NCBI GenBank assembly: GCA_022606135.1
Contig: JABYQN010000004.1
Span: forward strand, 1,426,001 to 1,490,000
Reading direction: 5' to 3'
DNA: 64,000 nucleotides
Source: Fomes fomentarius
Taxonomy: Eukaryota > Basidiomycota > Agaricomycetes > Polyporales > Polyporaceae
Shown in pieces: positions 1 through 11,911 of the stretch. The position numbers were made by a program, and so were the translations under genes. Under the pieces are notes generated by a model that was given only the letters and a program-made list of their open reading frames with translations, was not told the DNA's origin and made no database searches. The stretch's first letter is position 1, and every line of letters starts with the position of its first letter.

Positions 1-58
1 CTTGTCAGGTGTTGGCGTCGAACGCTCGGGTTTCCATAGCTCCATAGTAGCCTATCTT

Positions 59-83
59 CTCTCTCTCTCTCTCTTTCTCTCTC
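59..83. repeat. CT-rich microsatellite
   Basis: A run of CT dinucleotides interrupted by a short T tract. It lies in non-coding sequence at the window start, possibly the 5' or 3' flank of a gene outside the window. Confidence 0.8.
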
Positions 84-972
84 GTATCTCGTATCCATCG
101 TATCTCTTTATATGTCCCCGCCTGTGTGCCTACTTCGCTCGCTACATCGTCGGTTATGGGCTTCTCGTTTCATTTATTCAGTTGAGAATTCCCCACAATG
201 CCCGCAGCCTGCATGTGTCCAGTAGTAGTTTACAATATGATATTGGTTTGCGCGGACTCGTCCAGATCGCTCGAGCTTCGGGGTGGGTTTCGTAAACTTG
301 GAAGCCACATTGGCGGCTAGGCCGCAGTATCGCCGTTCGGCTATGTAGCGGGTATGCGGGCCGGCGGCGTATGCCGTATGTGACTGACGCGGTTGTGACG
401 TAGTAACCTGACGTTGCGAACGTGCTATTTCCGCCGCGTTCTCCAACTTCTTGGACGCGTCTCGACACGGCGGAATGCGCTCACTCAAACTAGCTCACGA
501 TAACAGAACATCGAAACAGCTAGGCCTTGGCAGGGCGCGCACGGACTAGACGGGTACAGTGAGAACTAGATCGTCGTCCGAAGTCATTGAGGATTTGTGC
601 GTATGTACAAGTCTATGGATTATGGACACTATACGAACGATATGGGTGTTTGCTATGCTGATGATACACACCGATGATGCATGGATGAAAGAATGCGAAC
701 GACACGTCGCGCGATACTCGTACAATCCTCCAAGAAAGCAAACCATATACAGAGACACAGCGCAACCGCTACACTAGCGAAAGCCACCTGCGATTATGAC
801 AGTCCCTTTTCTTCTTATGCCCAACCGGATGCTCACACCGCCTGCGGAAGTTGGCGAGACCCTCTCCCAAGCACTTCTTGCAATCGCGAAGTGCAGAATC
901 CCCGAGAAACTACCAATGTCCAAATGCGAAGCGTGGTCGCCCACTGAGAATGGCATGACGCCAACTCAATGC
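84..972. other. Intergenic, no gene recognised
   Basis: Short ORFs occur on both strands but none has a recognisable family, a consistent exon structure or fungal codon bias. I see no RNA gene here. Confidence 0.5.
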
Positions 973-1620
973 TCATTTGCGCAGCTTCCAGGCCCCATCG
1001 ACGCCAGCTTTCGAGAACTTTGATGCGTTCTCGTGGATGGGTGACGCGTTGACGTCAGGAAGCTCGCCCTCGGGGCCCTTGCGAGTGCCCGCGGGGTCCG
1101 ACAGACCCTGGCCACCGTAGCTCCCGCCCCGCGCGTGCATCTCGCCGGGTGCCTCCCGGTAGCGTATCGCTGCGCTCTCGCCGACGCCCGAGTCGTTGCG
1201 GGGCACCTTGGCGGTCAGGGGGTGTGCAAAGCCGGTGCTGGTCGAGGCGAACTGCGCACCGTGCGGGACAGGGCCCTCGGTGCGGGGGTAGTTCTCGTAG
1301 GGCGCGGAGGTGGGGAATGCACCGTAAGGGACCTCGTAGGGCGTGTTGGCAGGGTCGGGGGTCGATACGACGTAGGTGCGATGGCCCGAGCCCGACACGA
1401 AGGGCTCCGCAGGGTACTCGATGTTCTTCTCGTATATGCCAGCGGTGGACATGGGCGTTGGCGGCGCATTGAGCGGAGAATCCCTCGAGGAGAGAACAGC
1501 GAAGGGCGAGTGGAATGCGCGGGATCCGTGGGGAGCCTGGGCACTACTAGTGCTGGCTACGCGCGAAGCGGCGGAGAGAGAGCGGGCATGCTTGGACACA
1601 ACGCGGAAGACGGAGGACAT
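973..1620 (-). CDS. Conserved basidiomycete mitochondrial-type protein of unknown function
   Basis: A single-exon ORF of 215 residues starting at the ATG at 1620. The first 40 or so residues are rich in Ser, Arg and Ala with almost no acidic residues, which reads as a mitochondrial presequence. The rest is Pro-, Tyr- and Gly-rich and hydrophilic, with no membrane helix. It contains tyrosine-rich stretches around residues 63-110 and ends with charged Lys residues. GC content and codon use are strongly biased, as in the real genes of this window. I do not recognise a catalytic motif. Proteins of this style occur as conserved hypotheticals in Agaricomycetes, so the mitochondrial location is an inference from the N-terminus only. 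Confidence 0.7.
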   Translation of the reverse strand: MSSVFRVVSKHARSLSAASRVASTSSAQAPHGSRAFHSPFAVLSSRDSPLNAPPTPMSTAGIYEKNIEYPAEPFVSGSGHRTYVVSTPDPANTPYEVPYGAFPTSAPYENYPRTEGPVPHGAQFASTSTGFAHPLTAKVPRNDSGVGESAAIRYREAPGEMHARGGSYGGQGLSDPAGTRKGPEGELPDVNASPIHENASKFSKAGVDGAWKLRK

Positions 1621-3442
1621 GGTGGCGAGGTTGCGGGTGAAGTCGAGGAGGGAGATAGTCGCGGTTGTAGAGAGCAGTGAGAGAGAGGTCGAGGTGCGGG
1701 AGGGATGTGGGAATGAAGAGCGGTCATGGGTGGGGTTTTTGGGGAGAGACCCGCGTCAGCTGTGACCAATTAGGGACAGAGGCTAGAGTGGGGTCACCTC
1801 GATTCTTGGCCTCGGCAGTCACAGCGCGTAGTCTCTCGTACCATCCTGGTACCATCCTTCCCCGACCTTCACACCGCTGCAGATCCCCAACGGGCTTCCA
1901 GCGCACCTCAAGCGCCGCCACTACCATATCGAGCAACGCACGGCCTGATACCCACGGTCAAGGCCTATATGGCCAAGCGTGGGCAAACAAATGCCAGATT
2001 TGGTTATTAGGAACTCCAACTGCTCAGATGGTATAAGAGACACTTGCAGGTCAGTCGTGAGCATCCATGAGCTGCGCTGTGCTGATCGTACTGAATGCAC
2101 AGCTCCGTTGAACCCTCCTGGAGCGGGCACGGTGCTCTGCGCCGCTGTACACTTGCAGCGTTGCAACTGCGCTGCCGAGCACTTCTGTGCCTAAGTATGA
2201 GTTTGCGACGCAGTGATCACTTATATGTTAACGCCCGGCCTCACTGTCCATGCGGCTTCTTGGAAGGACTCGTGCCGTAGCTCAGCGTTTCAGCACTGAA
2301 TCAAGCCATGGAAATGCCCTCATCGTGTCTTTGACATGTCAGGACATGAGGCATTCAGTGAACGATCACACTTAGTCGTTCAGCTCATCCCCCGAGCCAC
2401 TGAGTGATCACGGTTCGACATGTCAAGCTGATGAAGAGCGAGCATCCCATTAATTGGCTCCGCGGCAATTGTAGGAGTTTACTCTCACCCCCGTTCTCAT
2501 TTACTATATGGCCACTCTTGCTGTCCTGGCTCGACTTCATGCTTCATGCTCTAGCCCAGCCGCCTTCAACGCCCATCCTCTTGCTGTTCACATTTCATCA
2601 TGTTGGTCAGACTGCACCCGCGTTGAAGTCCAGGACAGCTAGAGCGCTCTCAGTGGCCATGTGTGGCCGGTGGCGGTTTGCGATCAAAAAGACAGAGATC
2701 CCACGGCCGATTGTAACTTATCCCACACCCTTCCTCCGGAAACTTCCAAGCCCGAATCAGCGTCCCCGACACCGTTCATGGATTTCAGCAAGACACGACG
2801 AAGAAACGTGAGCCTTCCTCTGGTTTTCTTTGGTGGGGGTCGTACCACGGCCTGCTGTGAGCACGCTCACGCCTATTCAACGGCTTCTGTGGTCGTAAGT
2901 TGTGACCCCGGCGTAGCCTGCCTAGCGAATCGAAGCAAGAGATCGTATTCGTCTTCCCGAGGTGGCGGAAGCATCGAAAGCAACCCCTTCCACGATACTC
3001 GGCTCGGTGCTGTATTCTACTATTGTTTTATACACTTCTTTGTGAAGAACAAAGTCATTTTACTGACGCAGTAGCAGGTATAAATAAGAAGCCGTGCAAT
3101 GAAGTCACCCCCGCAGGAACTGCAGACCAACGGACAAGACCGATTACCCGAAACTCCGGTTTGTATGTTTGTCGGCGACGAGCTCCCATGGCCAGTCTAA
3201 TTGGAAGCGTTCAATACAGTAACGTACATCTAGCAACCTCGGCCATGCCGTGTACGCGGCAATACATGGTTCGCGATGCATAAAAGTCTGTCGGGCCAGC
3301 TCGACGCCCAGCTAACTCCGAGTCCCCCGCCTCTCGGGCACAGTGTTTCCTGCGAATTGCCCCCTCTCCGCCTCGTCGTCGCACCGCCACACTAGAAGTC
3401 TACGGCAAAGGAGCGTAAACCTGTCTGTGCACTTTGCCCGAC
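1621..3442. other. Intergenic, about 1.8 kb, no gene recognised
   Basis: It contains the promoter of the minus-strand mitochondrial-type gene (region after 1620) and the 5' flank of the DUF6534 gene. The ORFs in it are short, overlap on both strands and match no family I recognise. Confidence 0.5.
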
Positions 3443-5813
3443 ATGGCGGTCCCACCACCACCAGGACCATCACCGTTAACAGACGCAAGTTCAGCGTTCC
3501 TGGACATGACGTACGTTACGCATTCAGCGCGTGTAAAAAGTTGGAATTTCGAAGTCTGCTAACGAGATACATTGCTTAGAATCGGGGTCATCATGGTCGG
3601 AATGATAGTAACGAGCAGGTAAATAGGTGTAGCCGGGACTCCTGTGGTGTCGTTTTGCTCAACTTGTTGCGTTTGGTATGTGCAGCCTGTACGGAGGTGC
3701 GTCGCCAGCCAAATCAATTCCCCCCTGAAAACCCCGGCCATAACGATATCCTCCCGAACTCTAGGTGTCATTGCTCAAGCAATATGGTATTTCAGGCACT
3801 ATGCACGCGACAGGACACTCATACGATGGATGGTAAGCTCTCCGCTCGTTGGGCGGTTGGCGTAGGAGCTTAGGGGGCATAATGGGTATAGGTCGGAGTT
3901 GTTTGTGGGCTTGACACACTGAGTCTCGCGTTCTATGCTGCGTCGAGTGAGTCCGCTTCGCCTGTCTACCGCAGCGGATATTTATGCTCTAGTACTACGT
4001 GTAGTGTGGCAGGACCTTGTCCGCAAGGAGCTGCTATCGTCCAACAGTGCCGCTATACCATGGTGGGTCCCATAATTGTGGCACTGGTCGACTGTCTATA
4101 CTGACTTGTTTTCTTCAAGGACATCGAACGTGAGAAATATGTACGCAATACCTGTGCCTCTGATTAGCTGACATCGTTTGACAGGCCCAGATTGTGTGTA
4201 ACGTAAGTACAGGCCTTCCGGTCTTCGTTCCTACCTTGCTAACGCTGTGCACACCCACTAGGCGTGTGCTATCTTGCTTATCCAGTCGTATGTTCCTTCT
4301 CACTTCATTGGCTTGATATGTCGCTGAAAAGACCCATAGGTTCTACATGTTCCGAATATGGAGTCGTAAGTGTCCGCTTTGTCTCCGTATGTTGTGGCCA
4401 GCGAAGTAAACCCGGCCAATAGTGAGTAAAAACAATATTGTCGTCGCCATCCTGGTGAGTACACAGCGCAAAACAGAGTACAGCTGCACTGAACTCGATG
4501 ACTAGATGACCTTTGTCGCCGGAGACTTTGGTGCGTACTATTGAAGTGACTGTTCGTGACCTACGCCATCCGCTAATCCCGGTTACAATCATCCGACAGC
4601 ATTTGGCTTGTGTGAGTATTGTGACCGTGAGTTGTCAGCGATCGGACAGTTCATATTGACTCCTCCTGCCTCCGCATGGAATCAGTGCTCTTTGTCAAGA
4701 GGTAAGCTTCGTGACAGGATGGCAGAAGACGTAATTCTAAGAGTTCATATTCGTCCTGTCTCTCAGTATCCAAACGAAGTCGATCGAGCAATTCGCTGAC
4801 CTCACCGTGCGTCGTGGATATTCTCTCCGGGCTCGAGTTCACATCGTTCCGTACTCATATACTCTTACATAGCCATTTGATATCGCGCTGAGTTCGTTAA
4901 CGGCCGTCACCGACGTCGTGCTTAGTGGAACCCTGGTGACACTACTGGCTAGGTCTCGGACAGGGAACACAGGGTACGTCCGAGCCTCTACATCCTGTAC
5001 ACTGGTTGTGATCTGAGAGTGATTGATATGTCCTCCAGGTCGAATCGTCTCATTAACAGATTGGTACGCTATCGGAACGAACAGCGGATTGCATGCCTAC
5101 ATACTCAGCACCCTCTCTAGCTTCTGTACACGATAAACACGGGGCTACTAACCAGGTACGTATGCTTCTACCCTCCCAATGAGAACTGCCAACGAGCGCT
5201 CCCGCAGTTTCTGCTCCGTTGTGTCGCTCATTACTGTATGATAATCCATCGCAATATCGCTGGCGTGAAGGTCCTTCCTTAATTTCTGAATGATCCAGGT
5301 TATAGTTTTCCCCAATACCTCTGTATATGTGATGTTCTACTACATCGGCTCCCGCAGTACGTCCTTTTCCTGATATTCGCAATATCCAGCATCATCTGTC
5401 TGACGAAAGAGACCGCGTCCGACGCGCCACAGTGTACACCGTGTCGCTCCTTTCGACACTGAACGCCCGTCAGGGTCTCCGGCTCGCAGGGTCACACTGG
5501 CAACAGTACGGCAACTTGGAGGGCCCCGGCGTCCCCCACCCCACGACCTCACGCAGCCGTCCGTTCCGACGCAGCGTACGTACACCGTCATACCCTCCTC
5601 GCATCGACTCCGCTCACACATTCTTCAATTTCCATCATCGTCCAGGAAGACGGAGAGGGTCGCAAGCGCAGCGCCTCCACGGGAACGCCCAGGCGCGAGA
5701 TCGTCGTGTCCGTCCACCGCGACACGACCGTCACGTTCGAGGAGGAAGACGTCTTGCAGCCGAGGGAAACCTTCCGTAACGCGAGCCGCTACAAGTCGCG
5801 GGCGCGGTCGTGA
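3443..5813 (+). CDS. DUF6534-type seven-helix membrane protein, 22 exons
   Basis: Spliced model of 368 aa. Exons: 3443-3510, 3580-3618, 3686-3696, 3765-3832, 3892-3946, 3975-4062, 4120-4129, 4185-4202, 4262-4287, 4340-4365, 4423-4454, 4506-4530, 4600-4626, 4686-4701, 4767-4806, 4873-4973, 5039-5063, 5121-5155, 5208-5235, 5299-5356, 5433-5575, 5646-5813. Phases agree throughout and every intron is GT-AG. The product has about seven hydrophobic helices. Family hallmarks are FYMFRIWSLSKN near residues 130-145, a TGNT-type loop before the sixth helix, YTINTGLLTS, and the C-terminal signature MYTVSLLSTLNAR. A hydrophilic tail rich in Arg, Ser and Glu follows, ending in RSARS-like basic residues. 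DUF6534 proteins are numerous in mushrooms and their function is unknown; a receptor-like role is often guessed. The gene converges on SVF1, 377 bp away. Confidence 0.85.
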
Positions 5814-6190
5814 AGGGGGGACTTCTTCGGCGAAGAAAGATGCACCGGCTCCGGTATTGCATGTGCTGCAGAGGTCTTCTCATGGGTATCCTTTCAGACT
5901 GGACAATGACGGTGTCGGTCCAACGTAGTAATAGCCTGTGTATCATAGCTCGTGACCCTGCACTCTTCCATACCATACCCATACACACACCTGGTCTTCC
6001 GTGGGGAGGGTGGCCAATATTGAACTGGTTGACTCGCACGTTTGAGGATAGTTTGAACAAACCGGATGGCCACGATGAATCGACACATACAGTCGTGCTC
6101 CAATCACTGGTCCTTAAAGAGGATTCTTCGTCATTTCAGCGTACAGTAACTTCAGCGCACCAAGCCAACGTGTGTATGTGTACATTACAA
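5814..6190. other. Intergenic between convergent genes
   Basis: This 377-bp stretch holds the 3' flanks of the DUF6534 gene (+) and SVF1 (-). I see no further gene. Confidence 0.6.
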
Positions 6191-7640
6191 TTACGAGATG
6201 AATGTTGCCTCAATGTAGAGCGTGCCTTCCACCGCTACTTCGTCCGAAAGACCCTCGACAATGCCGCTGGGCAAGCTTACATTGAGCGTCCCAGGGTTGA
6301 TCCACTGTGCGGGCATTACGGTCAGCATGAAGAGCAAAGCGCCACACGAGAATGGCGTACTTGGTAGATATATGGTTTTGTCCCTGCGACATAGTTGACC
6401 ATCGTCTTTATGACGTAGGGAATCTCCGCAAGAACATCGACCTTCTCAATCAGGCCCTTGTATGCATCGGGAGTGCCGACATCAGCCGTTAACGTCGCCT
6501 TTATGAGACCAGGTGCACTAGGGACAATCGAAGGACCTGCCCATCGGAAGACGAGTTCGGTGGGTGCGTTGTACCCAGTATCCGGGTCGTGCATCGTCTT
6601 CGAGTGTACCGCGCGCGAAATGATGTCCGCACTCTTGGACTGGTCTTCATCCGGCCACTTCGTCTCTGCAGTCACGGTGGCGAGCTTCCCATCGAGTACG
6701 AGCGATCCGATATTGACGGAGACGAACCCAGAGCCCGCGCTCTTGCGACCATACGCGTCAGTGGTAGTGAATTCCATCTGGATGGCAGACACGCCACCGT
6801 ACTGCTCGCTGTGGAAGTGCGCGAAGTTCCAGCGGGAGGCAACGAGGTTCGGGCGCATGCCTTGGATCGCGTGCACAAACATGCCGGGGCCCTTGACGGA
6901 CTTTGCCTGGCCCTTGTGCACGATGAGACCGGACGCGAAGTCGTGGGGCCAGAAGCGGTGGATCACGTAGCCCTCTGGATTCTTCGGGTCGGGCCCGAAG
7001 TACGAAAACCCGCCTTTGGGGCCCTTGCCGATCTTGAAGCCCGGGGCAGACGCAGGGCGCGAGATGTCGAGGGTGATCTGCAGCTCGTTGTCGAGGTTCG
7101 CGGTGATGGTGTACGACTCGGGCGTGTCGGTTCCCGGCTTGGACTTGTGCGTAATTGAGAATTGGTCAGCTTTGCTCGACCGCTTGTCGAGCCCGGGTGG
7201 AGGGGTGACGAAGTTGGTGACGTTGATGGACTTCCATATCCTCTCCTTTGTGTTCGGATTGTACATTTTGCAGACGAACTGAATGGTAGGGTACCACACG
7301 CTATACGGTGCATGCGGGCATGAAGCGCCGGGACGCACGGATATGAACAAGATTGCGCTCACCCAACTGCGGAATGAATGACCTGACACATCAAGGACGT
7401 CCCATCCTCCAAAAAGTTGTAGAAGACCTGAGTCTCTACAGAAAACCCCCCGGGGCACGTCCACTCGGTATCCTTTGGCTCCAACTCGCCAGCAAGCTCC
7501 GAGGGCTGGAAGACGGACGAAACAGGGTAGAAGTTGGGCGCATTGGGATCGACCGGGGGCGCAGTGCTATGAGATTGTGAGGGATGCTACGCACTACAGG
7601 CACAGTGTACTCACGAGAAGAGAGAGGAGAACATGGACAT
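6191..7640 (-). CDS. SVF1: Svf1 family protein (ceramide-binding survival factor)
   Basis: Spliced model of 427 aa from four exons: 7640-7615, 7566-7363, 7300-6361, 6304-6191. The N-terminus MSMFSSLFSS is a short amphipathic start as in yeast Svf1, where it anchors the protein to ER and Golgi membranes. The body carries the family's conserved blocks: TEWTCPGGFSVETQVFYNF, WKSINVTNFVTPPPGLDKRS, a TYTITANLD-like beta segment, HRFWPHDFASG, MRPNLVASRWNF, and a C-terminal GTLYIEATFIS. Length and both lipocalin-like beta-barrel halves match the family. Established knowledge: yeast Svf1 supports survival under oxidative stress and diauxic shift and binds ceramides at the ER to cis-Golgi interface. 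No missing element is seen, and splice phases close perfectly. Confidence 0.93.
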
Positions 7641-8907
7641 GGTGGTCGTGGATAGAGCTGTATGACCCTGTACGATCGCCTTGCTGAGACCTGGCTGAGA
7701 CCACGCCTGGCCCAACGCTTGCTAAGTTTCGACTCACGTAATGCCTCTCGCGTAAACTCCGAATCGGGACACTTGCCTCAGCCTCAGCCTCAAGGCCGGG
7801 TCATAATAAGGTTAACTTAACACTACGCCTCAAAAGTTCACATTCAAGTCAGAGACCACCCTGCTCCTACTTCAGGCACTTCCGCACGTTGTCTCACAAC
7901 GGATACTAGGATAAGTCGTTCGCCAACCTCGGTTCGCGTGGTTTCACTGGCACGTGGCTCCGTTAAGCCTCAGCCGAATGGCTGGCACTGGTAAGTACCA
8001 CCACAGCAGTCCACGGAGATTGCGGACAAGCTGTCAGACAAACCCGCCTGTCAAGTTGGCTATCTCAAGAGCCAAGTCTCGCGATCAGACAGGTATCTCC
8101 CGCCTGTTGAACATGCTCCTCGATCCGCTCACTGGTATCTCCGTGAAGTGCTCAAAGGGAGGACGCCAGTTCGACCTCCCTCCCTGAGGTATAATCGTCG
8201 TGCGGGAGGGAGACATGTCTCTCGATCCGCGGCAGAACTTCGTTCCCGGGCCTTGAAAGACTCGATATCGTGCCGTTAATTGACGTACTGTGTTACCCAT
8301 GGGTTGGAGAAGTTGGCATGGCAGCACCTGCGCACTCCCCATCCAGTGAGGGGATGTTAGATGCTGACGTCGACACTGCGAGCGAGTTATGATTCACCGA
8401 GTTGGTGGCGGCTGGATTCGCTGTGTACAATGTATATTTACGCTGGAATCTCTCGGACGAGTCATCCCACTGCGTGCTATGACTCCTATGAGAGCAGTGA
8501 CCAGCTATTAATATCATGATGACTCACGTTATACCAGTTGCTAGTTTGCAAACGGTGCAATCTAAGTACTAGAAATTCAGCGTCTACCTCCAGGATGGTG
8601 TAAAACATCAAGGACGGCTTATTCTTGATACACTCATCGCCACAGGCGTGTGGGTGATTGGTCGCAGTATATAATTCTATGATACGAGCAATGTCGTTCC
8701 CATACTGGCCGGACAGACCCCGGGCGAAGGCGCGCGCCTATCAATGAGTCTAGATATGCGGAACCGTGGTCCGTCGGCATCGGGGTGACGAACGCCCAAT
8801 GTCCTCGGCCAAGGCTTCGTCTATACCTGTCTATACCCTATTCACTCCTTCCTCATCCTCATCAACCCCGCCTGGCCGGCATTTCTGGTCGCGGCATACA
8901 ATGTGCC
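7641..8907. other. Intergenic, divergent promoters of SVF1 and OMA1
   Basis: About 1.27 kb between two divergent start codons. No gene or RNA is recognised; the short ORFs are not conserved families that I know. Confidence 0.55.
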
Positions 8908-10986
8908 ATGTTGCGGTCAGTTCTCCGCTCACCCCTCCTTCCTCGCTCCCAATTTCTCCGATCACCACCACGAGCAGTCGCAATACACCCACCTGGGACG
9001 CGCGCATTCGCGAGCCCCTCTCGGCTTGTCACGCCTGAACATGCGCATGAACATATATCTGTGTATGCTCATCATGACCACAACTATGCCGGGCCTTCAT
9101 CTCCACCATTCAAAGTTCCTCTTATATCGAACCGGTTGAAGGGCGCAGGGAATCATGGCTTTGTGCTGAGAGCAAGGGGGGTTCGCCATCATCTCTATCT
9201 CTCCCGGGGCGACGTCCGTGGGTTCCATTCCACGCGAAGGAACGAGATCAATCCCCTACCCCTTCTGGCTGGCCTGTTGAAGGTGAGTGTGGTATCTAAT
9301 TCCTCGCGCGCGGAGATATTGACCTTACATCGGCTTCATTGACCTCAAGACCTCTACGGCGCTCGAGTTTGCCAGGATGACCGCCCGCATCGGGCTTACT
9401 TTCGTACCGTTCTTATTGCTCAAAAACATGAAATCAAGACACTCTCTTGCGCATGCGGAGAAGTACGGTCATCCGAATCTTGAGGAGAAGAGAGCGTCCG
9501 TGCAGCGCAAGATACGCACTCGCACCGCCCTATTCCACATCCTCATCTTCACCCCTCTTCTCCTGTATTGGTTGACTATAGTCGCAAGTCTGGAGCGCAC
9601 CCCACTGACAGGAAGGTGAGGAATCTCTGTACCTTCTCGTACTTTTTCCGTCAGGTGCTGCGCATACATACGGCAGACTTACCCTTGCGACAGATGGCGA
9701 GTAATTCTCCTGTCTCCAGAAGAAGAAGAGGACATCGCGAATCAGCTCGCAGGTGCAGGATGGTATCGCGCAGTGGGCGAGATTCTCACTGCCGATGGCA
9801 CTTCTCCTAACATTATCCCACCTACGGATTGGCGCCTTGTGTGGGTACGGGACACGTTGCGTCGACTCGAAGCAGCCATCCCCACTCTGGCGCGTGAGGC
9901 CGAGCTCTGTCCGCATTGGGCGGACTACGGCCCGGACGACATCCCCTTACCTCCACCGGCCGACTATCCCTTGCGTCCGCGCCCGCGTGGTTCAGAGGTC
10001 CTACACCGCTGGGCCGAACTCTCGTGCGCGCGGACATCGCCTCCTGCCCCTCACGCTATCGCGGGGCCGCCGTACTCGTTATTGCTCGTCGACCGTCCTG
10101 ACGCATCCAACGCGTTCTCGTATGGGTTTGGGCCGGACGGTGGGGAGGAATAGTCGTGTTTTCGGGGTTTTTGAACGAGGTGTTATCCAAGTACCCGGCA
10201 CCTCAGGTTCCGCCACGCGAGCAATCTTTCTTGTCTAGGCTGTTCGGCCTTGGACCGCCTCCGCCGCCGCACCCTATACCGACGGATGAGCAGACTGCGG
10301 AGCTTGCGACTCTGCTAGCTCATGAGCTCGCGCATCTTGTACTCAGTCACCACATCGAGACGCTATCTTCAGGCTCGATAGTGTGGCCTAGCGTCATGTC
10401 GATCATCACGGACGCTCTTCGTGCGTTCTTGTTCCCGGTGACGATGCTCTGTGAGTATTACCGTCGTCTTTTCTTCGTTATCTTGTTGATGACTTGCTGC
10501 AGTCGGACCCTTCATCAACGATGCCATAGGTGGCATGTGGAAGGCTGGTGCAGGAGAGTTCTCAATGCTACAGGAATACTGCACGAGCCAAAAACAAGAA
10601 GTGGAGGCCGACGTCGTCTCCGCCAGGTACGCCTACTCCATCTCATCGCTCGCTCTCACCTACTGGGCCATAGGTTGACCATATATGCTCTCAGATTGTT
10701 AGCGCATGCGGGCTTTGACCCTCGGCAGGCAGTGCGGTTCTGGGAAGGCCGCGGGGATACACCGCAGACAGCAGAATGCTCGCCTGCGCGCGCGGAGATC
10801 CAGATCGCACACGACCAGAGCACGGCGGCGCAGATGGCGAGGCGGCTTATCGGGGAGACGCATCCTGTCCATGAGGTCCGAATCTCTACGCTCAAGACTG
10901 AGCTTGCGCGGTGGGAGGAGAAGAGGATGGAAGCTAGGGCGGCGCGGGATAGGCAGCGTGCACAGGAGCAGCAGCAGCAGCAGTAG
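8908..10986 (+). CDS. OMA1: OMA1-type mitochondrial inner-membrane metallopeptidase (M48), with a 1-nt frame break
   Basis: Exons: 8908-9282, 9350-9615, 9694-10450, 10503-10626, 10695-10986; about 604 aa if read through. The N-terminus (MLRSVLRSPLL...) is an Arg-rich mitochondrial presequence. A membrane segment (residues around 185-205) precedes the protease domain. The zinc site HELAH is at about residue 424, followed by SHHIETLS. The third ligand region is EVEADVVSAR, and the GGIVVFSGFL and HPVHEVR blocks are typical of OMA1. The reading frame is lost at 10141-10147: a run of four G follows GGT, and one more base is needed to pass from GFGPDGG into the frame of IVVFSGFL. Without it the frame hits TAG at 10151. 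The rest is intact, including both later introns. OMA1 is a stress-activated quality-control protease. The protein ends in a poly-Gln stretch. Confidence 0.9.
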
Positions 10987-11911
10987 ACGTGTGGCCCATG
11001 ACCGTCCCCCCCGTGTCGATTTCTGCCCAGTGCGGAGCGCATCCCAGCGGGTATCCTTGTATCGAAGTGGGAAGGAAGTGAGAGTATATATTGTATATAT
11101 CATATCGCGGACATTGTCTGTGCCATAGTGACGTCGACTAGACTACATACCTACCACGCTCTTTCGCTAGCTATCGATCTGTGGGCTGTCGTATCTCGTG
11201 TTTCCTCCCTTTCCATCCTCCACAGTCTCATCTATATCTTATTGTAGTACTAGCTAGGTTGTGTAGTAGTTCACATCCGATACACCGCCCCTCTCAAGAT
11301 CACAACCGGTACCAATTATCCGTGTGTCCAGTTGTGGTGCGGGGCGGACGTTGTTGTCGGACATGAGTAGCTCCTGAATAGCTGTGTGGGGCGTACAAAG
11401 ATTAAGCTTTCAGAGTTCAAGGTCTTGGAGAGAGATAGATACCGGTCGGCAAGGATTCGAGGGGAATAATGTACGCTCTTCCTCTTCCCGTGAATCTCTC
11501 TTCACGAACAACGTAGTCTGTCCGCAGTCCGGGCTCGGGGGCACACACGGGAGTATGGGATGTTTGGGTATGCTCTTTCGGACCTAACTAGGAAGGAGTG
11601 TCTAATACAGCGTCGAGCAGTGGTGCATCCAGTACCGTGCTACTTTGCGGAAGAAAAAGCAAGAATGAACGGCAAAGAGTACCAGTAGTACTAAAACACA
11701 ACCCACACTTGGGCTGGGCGGTGGTGGGGGAACGTGCGGTATAACCAGCGACCCTCTCAGCAAGTCTCGGGATTAAAGGGGAGAAGTAGGCTCGTTGCGC
11801 GGCAAGAGGAAATTGTTGTACAATCTATCATCGGACCTCGGACCTCGGACATCGAGGCACGGCACAAGGGAACAAGGGAACGAGGAACCAGGGAAACGCA
11901 CCCGCCCTCAA
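10987..11911. other. Intergenic, no gene recognised
   Basis: It carries the 3' flanks of OMA1 (+) and of the secreted repeat protein (-), which converge here. There is a short direct repeat (ggacctcgga type) at 11840-11860. Confidence 0.55.
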
